From a bacterium (GTDB lineage Bacteria; Hydrothermota; UBA3073; JACQXS01), in the NCBI GenBank assembly GCA_030592575.1, contig JAUVIV010000021.1, positions 1-32,152 of the forward strand: 32,152 bases of DNA. Direction: 5' to 3'. The notes below the pieces were generated by a model that had not been told where the DNA came from, ran no database searches, and saw only the letters and a list, made by a program, of their open reading frames with translations. Below, one piece after another: positions 25,935 to 32,152 of the stretch (position 1 is its first letter; every line of letters begins with the position of its first letter). Both the position numbers and the translations under genes were made by a program.

Positions 25935-26789
25935 TTAACAGTTTTTGTTTTTACAACAGTTACTATTTTCATTTTTGAAATTTTCCAAAGACGTTTTTTC
26001 TTCTTTTAAATATATATTAAGTCGATTCATCAGTAAATCAAAATTAACAAGATGTCCGTCAAATTCAGGTCCATCCACACAAGCGAATTTTGTTTTGCCG
26101 TCTATTTCAACTCTGCAAGCTCCACACATTCCGGTTCCATCAACCATTATTGAATTTAGCGAGACGATTGTTTTTATTTTATATGGACGAGTTACATCTG
26201 TTACGACTTTCATCATTATTGGTGGACCGATTGCGACAACATGATTTATTTCTATCCCATCTTTTATGAGTCTTGTAAGTTCATTTGATACAAATCCTTT
26301 TTTCCCGTAAGACCCATCATCTGTTGTTATATAAAGTTCATCAGAAGCTTTCCTGATTTCGTCTTCAAGTATCAGAAGGCTTTTATTTTTTGCTCCGATA
26401 ATAGAAATAATTTTATTTCCTTTTGCTTTCAGGGCTTTTAGTATGGGGTAAATTGGAGCAACACCAATTCCTCCACCTACGCAAACTACAGTTCCGAATA
26501 ACTCAATTTCTGATGCTTTGCCAAGTGGACCGACAACATCAAGAATTTCCTCTCCTTCTTTAAACGTTCCCAAGTAGGTACTGGATTTCCCTACTTCTTG
26601 AAATACTATGGTAATAGAATGATTCTGAGGGTTGACATCAGCAACAGTTAACGGGAATCTTTCTCCTTTCTCGTGGGTCTTGATAATAACAAATTGACCG
26701 GGTTGTACTTTCTCTGCAATAGAAGGGGTTTCAATCTCAAACAACTTTATGTCTGGTGCAAGTACAACTTTTCTTAAAATCTTATTCAT
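25935..26789 (-). CDS. nfnA: NfnA: small subunit of bifurcating ferredoxin:NADP+ oxidoreductase (SudB/PyrK-like)
   Basis: A 284-residue ferredoxin-reductase-fold protein. The FAD-binding barrel carries GQFVIIK and RFPLTVAD (about 31-50). The NAD-binding domain starts at VCVGGGIGVAPIYP (102-115). The [2Fe-2S] site is D217, C222, C225 and C237 in VDGTGMCGACR and FACVDGPEFDG; an Asp plus three Cys is the ligand pattern known for Thermotoga NfnA. The C-terminus ends with an unusual CCKNKNC tail (C278, C279, C284) that I do not know from the family. It is the first gene of a two-gene minus-strand operon and forms the NADH-side subunit of the Nfn complex. Confidence 0.88.
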   Translation of the reverse strand: MNKILRKVVLAPDIKLFEIETPSIAEKVQPGQFVIIKTHEKGERFPLTVADVNPQNHSITIVFQEVGKSSTYLGTFKEGEEILDVVGPLGKASEIELFGTVVCVGGGIGVAPIYPILKALKAKGNKIISIIGAKNKSLLILEDEIRKASDELYITTDDGSYGKKGFVSNELTRLIKDGIEINHVVAIGPPIMMKVVTDVTRPYKIKTIVSLNSIMVDGTGMCGACRVEIDGKTKFACVDGPEFDGHLVNFDLLMNRLNIYLKEEKTSLENFKNENSNCCKNKNC

Positions 26790-26878
26790 TATAGATAACT
26801 TGTTTAACGCAAAATTTTATGAAGTCAAGAAAAAATTTATACTAAATTAGTTAATGACTCCACAGAGCTTGCATACAA

Positions 26879-26933
26879 TGTAGGGATTTGATTTATCAAA
26901 TCCGAAAGGAACATGATGACTCGTGTCCTTACA
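26879..26933. repeat. 55-nt-class multibranched palindromic repeat, copy 2
   Basis: Outer arms TGTA (26879-26882) and TACA (26930-26933) enclose two hairpins. One has GGATTTGAT (26884-26892) pairing with ATCAAATCC (26895-26903). The other has ACATGA (26911-26916) pairing with TCGTGT (26921-26926), with one G-T pair. The plan matches copy 1, but the first stem is entirely different in sequence. Confidence 0.7.
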
Positions 26934-26957
26934 CAAAACTCCTCCATAATATTATCC

Positions 26958-26985
26958 GTAAGGGCGTTTAATTAAACGCCCTTAC
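26958..26985. repeat. Perfect 28-bp palindrome related to the intergenic repeat family
   Basis: GTAAGGGCGTTTAA (26958-26971) is followed at once by its exact complement. The GGGCG...CGCCC core is shared with the first hairpin of the copy at 8968. It looks like a single-stem member of the same repeat family. Confidence 0.75.
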
Positions 26986-27057
26986 AATGCGGAATTAACG
27001 AAATTATTGTAAGCTTTCTTGGAGCTTTCTATTTAGAAGTCTTTGCTTTTAAAAGAG

Positions 27058-27267
27058 TTAGGTCTTATTGATTTGTTTGCCTTTTCTGTTGATTTCACAG
27101 CCACAATTAGAACATATCCATCCACCCCATAAAGTTTGTTTTAAGTTTTTTGGTATTCTGAATTTTGGCTGAGTTTTTTTACAATTTGGACAAATTATGT
27201 TAGGTTGAAATAAAGCAATACAAACTATTACTATCGCAATTACCCCTATTCGTAAAAACCATTCCAT
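27058..27267 (-). CDS. Small membrane protein with C-terminal zinc ribbon
   Basis: The protein is 69 residues. One hydrophobic helix (about 4-24) precedes a zinc-ribbon-like domain with CPNC (C31, C34) and CSNC (C53, C56), joined by KFRIPKNLKQTLWGGW. AGGAG lies upstream of the ATG on the minus strand. Family members of this kind, with an ALWGGW-type linker, are in my recollection small uncharacterised proteins of accessory regions; this is not verified. Its stop codon lies inside ACCTAAC (plus 27057-27063), which fits the RYYYAAC box that starts integron attC sites. The function is unknown. Confidence 0.65.
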   Translation of the reverse strand: MEWFLRIGVIAIVIVCIALFQPNIICPNCKKTQPKFRIPKNLKQTLWGGWICSNCGCEINRKGKQINKT

Positions 27268-27576
27268 TTTGGTTCTCTCCTTTTGATATTTTTCATATAG
27301 AACATTTCAGCTCTTCTGACGATTGCTTTGCTACTCCAGTCAAAAGGTAAAAAGCAAATTCTTTCGCACTTCTACGGAAATTCAACCAGCTAACATTAGC
27401 ATAATTGGTGTGGCAACAAGACACGAGTCCGAAGCTACATTAATGGTTAAACCCCATCCTACGGAACTGTCCACAACTCGACTTTTTCATGGGCGGACCA
27501 GGCTGTCTACTTGAGGACAATAAAATGAAAGAGACAACAATCTGCTACATCCAATTCATGCATGGGTTATACAGTA
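27268..27576. other. 309-base non-coding block, visibly richer in GC than its surroundings
   Basis: Between the two minus-strand genes lies a stretch (about 27310-27530) whose base composition is clearly more balanced than the AT-rich flanks. It contains a 63-codon frame on the plus strand (27323-27514, TTG start) and a similar-length open stretch on the minus strand, neither with protein-like support. TAACATTA (27391-27398) pairs with TAATGGTTA (27441-27449) with one bulged base. It may be a structured RNA or an attC-like recombination site; I recognise no known RNA family. Confidence 0.4.
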
Positions 27577-28911
27577 TTAGTCAAATATGTAATATAATAC
27601 TTGATTTACATCTACTTTAGTTGACCTTGCTTTATTCTCTTTAAATTTATTCTTAGAATCAATTATAACTTTTGTATTTTCTGAATAAATGACTTTATAA
27701 GGAAGATAATCAGTCCCTTGCTTACATTCATAATCCTTGTCCCTCTCTGAAGAAACCGATAATTGTGCTCTATCACCAAATATTATCACTCTATTTAGTT
27801 TTTCATATATTAAATTTTTATCTAAATCATTTTGGTCATTATACATATAGATATAGAGACTTGCATCATAATACTGTAACTCCTTTAAAAATTTAATATG
27901 CCAGCTAACATTCCCTATATGTATTGAGTCTTGCCGTGTTGGATTTTCTCGAAGTGATTTAATATGTTTCTTTGTTTCTAACCTTAATTCAGACAGGTTC
28001 ATTAAAAAATTTATATGACAAGTTCCATCATATTCTTCTTGAAATATTCCATTTAAAATCGTTGATATGGTTTCAAGTTTATTCACTTGAATGTTAACAG
28101 TATCAACATATGTATCAAATACATCCCACCAATTTAAACACAGTGGATATTTCAATACAGTTGGAGCAAGCCACCGTATCTTTTTTTTACTAGGTTTATC
28201 TGTAAAATACTCAAACCCCGCGCGAATATCATATTCATACCCAGGCACAGACCTCATATAGTATACAATCATATCTGGCTTCCCATTTCTATTATAAAAT
28301 AGGACAGAATCATTTTTAGATACATCATACAGCGTATACTGATTGTCCTTCCCATGTAGGAAGATGTTATATATTAAATTTCCTCCCAATTCTGTACCTC
28401 CTTGAAATCGTGGGTACAGTTCAGGGTAATTATATTTAATTAGTTTTCTCCGGACTGAACAATCCATCATTATTTTTGACAGATATACTCTTTTTTCATT
28501 TGAATTAGAAATCAAATAACTAATTTTATTATCATTTACATTTAATAAAGCACTATCTGATTTTACATAAAATTCTCTTCTCCCAATACTTCTATAAGGG
28601 ATGACATTTTCTAATGTTGTATTTGATGAAATTGAAGCAAGTTGTACAATGTCCAAAGCGGATTTTTTCTCGCTAATAATATTAATAATTGCCCAATAAC
28701 AGGAAGGGACGGCGAGTATGATTGCAATTAATAAACCATATTTTTTAAAATTAAATTTTTTGTCGGTATATGATTTTGTGTATTTACATTGAGGATAATT
28801 AATACAACCATAAAATTTTTGTCCTGTATTTCGATTTACTTTCTCAACTAATTCTTCTCCACACTTTTTACAGGAGTTTTTCATACGACACCTCATTATT
28901 AACTGTATAAC
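27566..28911. mobile_element. Cassette-like unit bounded by a perfect 9-bp inverted repeat
   Basis: GTTATACAG (27566-27574) and CTGTATAAC (28903-28911) are exact complements that tightly bracket the 435-residue minus-strand gene: two bases after its stop and 18 before its start. In integrons, a circularised cassette has an attC whose RYYYAAC-like box (end of cassette) pairs with the GTTRRRY-like box (start of cassette); this gene shows that arrangement. The boxes fit the consensus only partly, and no integrase gene is in the window. A MITE-like or other inverted-repeat element is the alternative. Confidence 0.35.
27577..28884 (-). CDS. Unknown protein with N-terminal topoisomerase-type zinc ribbon and one membrane helix
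   Basis: The protein has 435 residues from ATG at 28884. A GAGG six bases upstream supports this start over the one at 28896, which it overlaps. Residues 5-33 form a C4 zinc ribbon like those at the C-terminus of topoisomerase I (C5, C8, C27, C33, with FYGCINYPQCKY). One membrane helix follows at about 49-70, then about 360 residues that I do not recognise, rich in Tyr, Asn and Lys. The layout suggests a membrane-anchored protein with its ribbon inside the cell and the large domain outside. It is the cargo of the cassette-like unit and has its own candidate promoter upstream at 29024-29053. Confidence 0.65.
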   Translation of the reverse strand: MKNSCKKCGEELVEKVNRNTGQKFYGCINYPQCKYTKSYTDKKFNFKKYGLLIAIILAVPSCYWAIINIISEKKSALDIVQLASISSNTTLENVIPYRSIGRREFYVKSDSALLNVNDNKISYLISNSNEKRVYLSKIMMDCSVRRKLIKYNYPELYPRFQGGTELGGNLIYNIFLHGKDNQYTLYDVSKNDSVLFYNRNGKPDMIVYYMRSVPGYEYDIRAGFEYFTDKPSKKKIRWLAPTVLKYPLCLNWWDVFDTYVDTVNIQVNKLETISTILNGIFQEEYDGTCHINFLMNLSELRLETKKHIKSLRENPTRQDSIHIGNVSWHIKFLKELQYYDASLYIYMYNDQNDLDKNLIYEKLNRVIIFGDRAQLSVSSERDKDYECKQGTDYLPYKVIYSENTKVIIDSKNKFKENKARSTKVDVNQVLYYIFD

Positions 28912-28998
28912 ATAAGGATATACAGCAAGAAATAAAAATTATATTCGGTAAATTCTGCTGTCTAACTTCAAGCATAGAATTCAGTACTTTATGTTATA
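28906..28998. repeat. Nested dyad, attC-like, before the zinc-ribbon gene
   Basis: TATAACATAA (28906-28915) and TTATGTTATA (28989-28998) are perfect 10-base complements. Inside, ACAGCA (28922-28927) pairs with TGCTGT (28956-28961), extendable with one bulged A. Length (about 95 bases), outer AAC/GTT ends and an asymmetric inner stem recall integron attC sites, but the long one-sided unpaired segment is atypical. Confidence 0.45.
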
Positions 28999-29023
28999 AG
29001 CCCTTATAAACATATACTGTAAT

Positions 29024-29053
29024 ATACTATCAAAAAAACCAATGTTCTGTCAA
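29024..29053 (-). promoter_or_regulatory. Candidate minus-strand promoter for the cassette-like gene
   Basis: On the minus strand TTGACA (29053 to 29048) is followed after 18 bases by TAGTAT (29029 to 29024), four of six -10 matches. It points into the attC-like dyad and the 435-residue gene, so transcription would cross the dyad before reaching the start codon. Confidence 0.4.
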
Positions 29054-29089
29054 GAGAAAAGATAAAGTTTTTGTTTCTTCTCTTTTTTT

Positions 29090-29144
29090 GTAGGAGCAAT
29101 TTTAAATTGCGATTTATATTATCGCAGATGGAATCTGTTCCTAC
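29090..29144. repeat. 55-nt-class multibranched palindromic repeat, copy 3
   Basis: Outer arms GTAGGA (29090-29095) and TCCTAC (29139-29144) enclose three small stems: GCAATTT/AAATTGC (29096-29110), GCGAT/ATCGC (29109-29125) and CAGAT/ATCTG (29125-29137). The 3' end (ATCTGTTCCTAC) aligns with the 3' ends of the copies at 8968 and 26879. Confidence 0.7.
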
Positions 29145-29171
29145 GCATAAAATCAAAAGAGAAATATTATT

Positions 29172-29204
29172 GAAGCTCCCTGTAGCAAGCTACAGGGAAT
29201 CTTC
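29172..29204. repeat. Strong hairpin with CCCTGTAGC arms
   Basis: CCCTGTAGC (29178-29186) pairs perfectly with GCTACAGGG (29189-29197), and GAAG/CTTC extend it outside a small internal loop. A degenerate relative with the same AGCAAGCT centre lies at 29246-29266. No T-run follows, so it is better read as a dispersed repeat than as a terminator. Confidence 0.6.
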
Positions 29205-29408
29205 GACCGTAAGGAAATTTTTCATTTTTTATATTCGCTCGCTAACCCCTACAGCAAGCTACGGGGAATGTGCTCGCTTTCGCGGTTCAAAAAATTCTTT
29301 AATTTTCTTCTTGCTCTTTTATTTAGATAGTGTAACCATTACTCAAAGACACCACAGATAATAGATAAAAAATGATTGTATCATTGTATTTTCAGACAGG
29401 TATTTGAT

Positions 29409-30284
29409 ATGAGATATTTCGGTACTGTTATAAGACCGCCAAGTGAGGCAAATAGCTATATACTTCAAGTTACTTATGGCTGTTCTCATAATAAATGTAG
29501 TTTCTGTCCTACTTATCTTGACAAGCCTTTTAGAGTTAGACCTATAAATGAGGTAATGGAAGATATTGAGATGGCACAAAAATTTATGCCTCAAATGCGA
29601 CGAGCTTTTCTTGCTGATGGAAACTCTCTGGTATTGAGCAATAACAAGCTTATCTCCATTTTAGATGCTTTGAACTTAACCTTTCCTGAACTTCAAAGAG
29701 TAGGTATATATGCTAATGCCAGAGATATACTTCGTAAGACTGACCAAGAGTTGAAAGAACTTAGTGCGAAAAAGCTCTCAATAATTTATATCGGACTTGA
29801 AAGTGGGAGTAATAGCGTGTTAAAAAAAATAAATAAAGGGGCAACTGCAGAAGAAATGATAAAAGCTGTGAACAAAGCACAAAATGCAGGATTTAAGATT
29901 TCTGTCATAGGGCTTCTGGGATTAGGGGGAACTGAGTTTTGGGAAGAACATGCAATAGCTACCGGTAAAGCCATAAGTGCTATGAATCCTTTGTATTTTT
30001 CCTTATTGACATTGATGATAGTGCCAGGAACAGAACTTCATAAACAATGGGAAGAGAAGGAATTTATTTTACCTGAACCTTTAGATATGTTGCGAGAAAT
30101 GAGAGTTGTTATAGAAAATATAAATGTTTCTTCAGGTTGTATTTTCCGTACCAATCATGCATCTAATTATCTTCCGTTGGCAGGTAGATTACCTAATGAT
30201 AAGGAAAAATTTCTAAAGATTATAGCCCATGCTCTTACTGAAGGAAAATCTTCTCTTAAAGCAGAATTCTTGAGAGGATTATAA
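29409..30284 (+). CDS. Radical SAM protein, COG1032-like
   Basis: The protein has 291 residues from ATG 29409, preceded by AGG at about eight bases; the frame is open from 29376, but those extra residues are unlike the family. A CxxxCxxC motif that binds the [4Fe-4S] cluster (CSHNKCSFC) lies at about residues 25-33. The TIM-barrel core has IGLESGSNSVLKKINKG and GFKISVIGLLGLGGTE. The start MRYFGTVIRPPSEANSYILQVTYGC is typical of a family of short radical SAM proteins of unknown substrate. There is no B12-binding or TRAM domain, which argues against methylthiotransferases. It appears to be a single-gene unit. Confidence 0.88.
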   Translation: MRYFGTVIRPPSEANSYILQVTYGCSHNKCSFCPTYLDKPFRVRPINEVMEDIEMAQKFMPQMRRAFLADGNSLVLSNNKLISILDALNLTFPELQRVGIYANARDILRKTDQELKELSAKKLSIIYIGLESGSNSVLKKINKGATAEEMIKAVNKAQNAGFKISVIGLLGLGGTEFWEEHAIATGKAISAMNPLYFSLLTLMIVPGTELHKQWEEKEFILPEPLDMLREMRVVIENINVSSGCIFRTNHASNYLPLAGRLPNDKEKFLKIIAHALTEGKSSLKAEFLRGL

Positions 30285-30310
30285 TAATCTTCAACTCTCC
30301 TAAATAAATA

Positions 30311-30339
30311 TTGACAAATAAATCAATCAACAATAGGAT
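30311..30339 (+). promoter_or_regulatory. Promoter for the hydrolase operon
   Basis: TTGACA (30311-30316), a 17-base spacer and TAGGAT (30334-30339) form a well-spaced sigma70-type promoter. The same -10 hexamer occurs at 105. It lies 52 bases before the ATG of the next gene, which has its own G-rich ribosome site. Confidence 0.55.
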
Positions 30340-30390
30340 TGAAACGATTTAAAAATGATTGAAAAGTTTTTATGAAAGGGGGGACTTAAA

Positions 30391-30918
30391 ATGGATACAA
30401 ATCAAGAAGTGGAAACGACTCAGAATCAAGAAGGAGTTAACAAGAGGAGTGAAATGTACAAATCAATAGCTGGAAATATAGTACTACTTGCTGGGTTTAT
30501 TATTAGTGCTTCTATTGCGTATGTTATGCATTCTTTGGTTGGAATTGGATTTATGGGGATAGGAATTTTGCTTACGGTTATGATTGGAGGAAATATTCTT
30601 TCGAAAGAACGGCAATTAACTACCGGAGAAGTTAGAAAAGCTATAGCAATTTCTTGTATATGTGTATTTTTTGGACTGATGGCATTTGGAAATACCATAA
30701 AACTTAATGATAGTGTTATCAAAGAAATTATTAAAAACTTTTGGTGGATAGTTATAACTGTAATTGGATTTTATTTTGGTGGAAGATCTGCAGAGAAAAT
30801 AGTTGAGAGTGTTACTGGTAAATGGAGTAAAAGCCTTGAAGAAAAAGTAGCGGATATAAAAAAAGATGTAGATAAAGTGAAAAATGAGAAAAAAGGAAAT
30901 GCCGACACAATAGAATAG
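30391..30918 (+). CDS. Uncharacterised multi-pass membrane protein
   Basis: A 175-residue protein of no recognised family. The N-terminal 20 residues are polar and Glu/Gln-rich. About four membrane helices follow (near 25-45, 48-68, 86-103 and 114-130, the last rich in Trp and Gly). The tail (about 140-175) is charged and helical, with Lys/Asp heptad-like spacing that could form a coiled coil. A G-rich Shine-Dalgarno (AGGGGGG) precedes it. It begins a three-gene set with the hydrolase 15 bases downstream and a lipoprotein after that, so the three may act together at the envelope. Confidence 0.7.
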   Translation: MDTNQEVETTQNQEGVNKRSEMYKSIAGNIVLLAGFIISASIAYVMHSLVGIGFMGIGILLTVMIGGNILSKERQLTTGEVRKAIAISCICVFFGLMAFGNTIKLNDSVIKEIIKNFWWIVITVIGFYFGGRSAEKIVESVTGKWSKSLEEKVADIKKDVDKVKNEKKGNADTIE

Positions 30919-30933
30919 AATGGAGGTATTAAA

Positions 30934-31752
30934 ATGAGTGTTGACCCTTCGAAATCCAGAAAAATATTAGTCGTACATGGTGTTCAAACAGGTCGAGATA
31001 AAGATATAAATGCACAGGAGTTAATTAAAAAACTTATTATTAATCGCCTTAACGGAATTCCAGTTGATTTTGATACAGAGATGTATAGATATGAAAACAT
31101 TAATGATAAAGCACAGGAAAAATTACGGAAAACATTTGATTTGTTCTTAAGTAACTTAACTAAAGAAATATCTTTTGCTAAACTTCTCGGCATAGCTGTT
31201 GATAAAGGAATTGACCTTGTCGGAGATGTAGTGATTAAATGTAGAGACGGTAGTACGGCAAAGGTTATTTGTGATGGGCTCATCAAAAAAATTGAAGACA
31301 TTTATGAGGAAGGTAATCCTCTTTATATTGTTTCTCATAGTCTTGGTTCAATTTATGCGTTTGATGCCGTGAATCAATTAATTAAAGATGAGAGATACTT
31401 CAATCGGGATTCTCGTCGTACATGGCCTGTTCAAGCATTGGTAACTATGGGCTCACCTATTGGCTTGTCTATGTTTGATAGGAATGTTGTAGAAGAGTTA
31501 GGGGCAGGGCGAAAATATTTTCGTTGGATGAATTATTGGGCTCGGACAGACCCTGTTGTATCAGGTAATTTCTATGGTAAGCCGATTGAGAAATACCAAA
31601 TTGCAGAAAAATTTACTACAAATTCCGAGACATCCGGTTGGTTAATTCAGGATCGTGTTATAGATACCGGGGAAGCTTGGCTTATGGCTCATATAGCTTA
31701 TTGGAATAATGCCGATATTGGTGATGATTTGATTACATTAATTACAAGTTAA
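30934..31752 (+). CDS. Alpha/beta hydrolase (lipase/esterase-like) with complete triad
   Basis: A 272-residue protein with the alpha/beta-hydrolase fold. The first strand is KILVVHGV with an oxyanion-type HG (H15). The nucleophile elbow is SHSLGS with Ser136. Candidate acid Asp206 lies in ARTDPV and candidate His253 in MAHIAYW, so the triad appears complete and in the right order. It resembles intracellular lipase/GPI-inositol-deacylase-like serine hydrolases. There is no signal peptide, so it is expected to act in the cytoplasm or at the inner membrane. GGAGG precedes the ATG, and the next gene starts 12 bases after the stop. The substrate is not predictable. Confidence 0.8.
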   Translation: MSVDPSKSRKILVVHGVQTGRDKDINAQELIKKLIINRLNGIPVDFDTEMYRYENINDKAQEKLRKTFDLFLSNLTKEISFAKLLGIAVDKGIDLVGDVVIKCRDGSTAKVICDGLIKKIEDIYEEGNPLYIVSHSLGSIYAFDAVNQLIKDERYFNRDSRRTWPVQALVTMGSPIGLSMFDRNVVEELGAGRKYFRWMNYWARTDPVVSGNFYGKPIEKYQIAEKFTTNSETSGWLIQDRVIDTGEAWLMAHIAYWNNADIGDDLITLITS

Positions 31753-31764
31753 GGAGATAAAATA

Positions 31765-32152
31765 ATGTATAGAAAAATTTTCCCGCTGTTTTTACTCATT
31801 GCTGTTTTTGTTGGATGTACTCAATATACATATTATGGAGCCATAGAAAGTGAAGACTCTAATGGAGAAATGAGAAACCATCTTGTTTATTGGACTAAAA
31901 CGGAACGAGTATTGTGGTTTGATGAATGTTCAAGGACAGTACGTTTGTTAACGGAGTGTAGTTTAGAAACAATTGCTTTTAATGAAACAGAAAAAGATGG
32001 TATTATTTTCAGCTGTACTTCTAATCATAAAGGAGTACCTCCTAATGAGATAAGTATAGGAAAAGCTTGTGGCAGGATATTAGAGGTACAAAAGGTCAAT
32101 GAATTAACCGAAGGTCCTTTGCGGTTAGAAATCTATTGTGAATATGTTTCTG
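31765..32152 (+). CDS. Putative lipoprotein (partial, cut by window end)
   Basis: The frame opens at ATG 31765 with AGGAG just upstream and stays open to the last base: 129 complete codons visible. The N-terminus MYRKIFPLFLLIAVFVGC is a lipoprotein signal with a lipobox-like FVGC, so Cys18 would be lipidated. The exported part contains several more Cys (in DECSRT, TECSLE, FSCTSN, KACGR and IYCEY), which may form disulfides. I recognise no family. It is the third gene of the operon with the membrane protein and the hydrolase. Confidence 0.7.
   Translation, partial: MYRKIFPLFLLIAVFVGCTQYTYYGAIESEDSNGEMRNHLVYWTKTERVLWFDECSRTVRLLTECSLETIAFNETEKDGIIFSCTSNHKGVPPNEISIGKACGRILEVQKVNELTEGPLRLEIYCEYVS

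Larger units (their letters stand above)
28885..29408. other. 524-base gene-free region rich in dyads
   Basis: It contains the attC-like dyad (28906-28998), a minus-strand promoter candidate (29024-29053), a 55-nt-class palindromic repeat (29090-29144) and two GC-richer hairpins (29172-29204 and about 29246-29266). An open frame at 29071-29361 merely runs across these repeats and is not a gene. Confidence 0.6.

Noticed and set aside
27323-27514. 63-codon open frame on the plus strand
   Set aside because: TTG start, no ribosome site, no protein-like composition, and it lies in a block better explained as a structured or recombination element. A second frame is equally open on the other strand.
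29172-29204. Hairpin as an intrinsic terminator
   Set aside because: Stable stem, but it is followed by AATCTTCGACC with no T-run, and a degenerate relative follows nearby.
29071-29361. 96-codon open frame on the plus strand
   Set aside because: It runs straight across a 55-nt palindromic repeat and two hairpins; the encoded peptide reflects repeats, not a gene.
30336-30345. GGATTGAAAC, like the 3' end of many CRISPR repeats
   Set aside because: It occurs once, with no spaced second copy, and overlaps a promoter; no cas gene is present.
1-32152. tRNA or rRNA genes
   Set aside because: I looked for T-loop-like GGTTCGAATCC patterns and acceptor stems in the intergenic stretches on both strands and found none.

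Overview
The window is AT-rich, gene-dense bacterial DNA. Three kinds of evidence point to a Gram-negative-type bacterium of the FCB or candidate-phylum kind (WOR-3/Cloacimonadota-like): several large secreted proteins end in Por/T9SS-type (FlgD-like Ig) sorting domains, there is a gingipain-type C25 peptidase, and there is an Nfn-type electron-bifurcating pair. That placement is inference from gene content; no rRNA or other taxonomic marker is present.

Layout. (1) 1-8907, plus strand: an extracellular or surface polysaccharide cluster. It holds a short SLBB export protein, a Wzc-like chain-length regulator/tyrosine kinase, a Wzy/O-antigen-ligase-like membrane protein, a tightly overlapping three-gene module (tiny DPGTGS membrane protein, NoeA-like methyltransferase with a kinase-like catalytic loop, membrane-anchored alkaline-phosphatase/sulfatase-fold protein), and a GT-B glycosyltransferase. 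(2) 9138-12284: mfd, transcription-repair coupling factor, carrying short period-7 tracts in its N-terminal half. (3) 12343-24504, plus strand: a secretome island with a seven-repeat propeller protein, a seven-repeat FG-GAP protein, a very large C25 peptidase split by a one-base frameshift at an A7 run, a cyclic-nucleotide-binding-domain protein and an eight-repeat SBBP propeller protein. The four secreted genes have strong Shine-Dalgarno sequences, signal peptides and C-terminal sorting domains. (4) 24529-26789, minus strand: nfnB and nfnA, encoding the bifurcating NADH-dependent ferredoxin:NADP+ oxidoreductase. (5) 26790-29408: an accessory region with palindromic repeats and two minus-strand genes for small zinc-ribbon/membrane proteins. 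The larger gene is bounded by a perfect 9-bp inverted repeat placed like integron-cassette boundaries. (6) 29409-32152, plus strand: a radical SAM protein, then an operon of a membrane protein, an alpha/beta hydrolase with a complete catalytic triad, and a lipoprotein cut by the window edge.

The least explained signals are at DNA level. Period-7 (heptanucleotide) arrays run in frame through two unrelated genes and share the unit CGTGAAT/ATTCACG. A family of about 55-nt multibranched palindromic intergenic repeats varies in sequence but keeps its stems. The cassette-like unit at 27566-28911 is the third. The overlapping three-gene module at 4508-7663 is the best candidate for a poorly described protein system.
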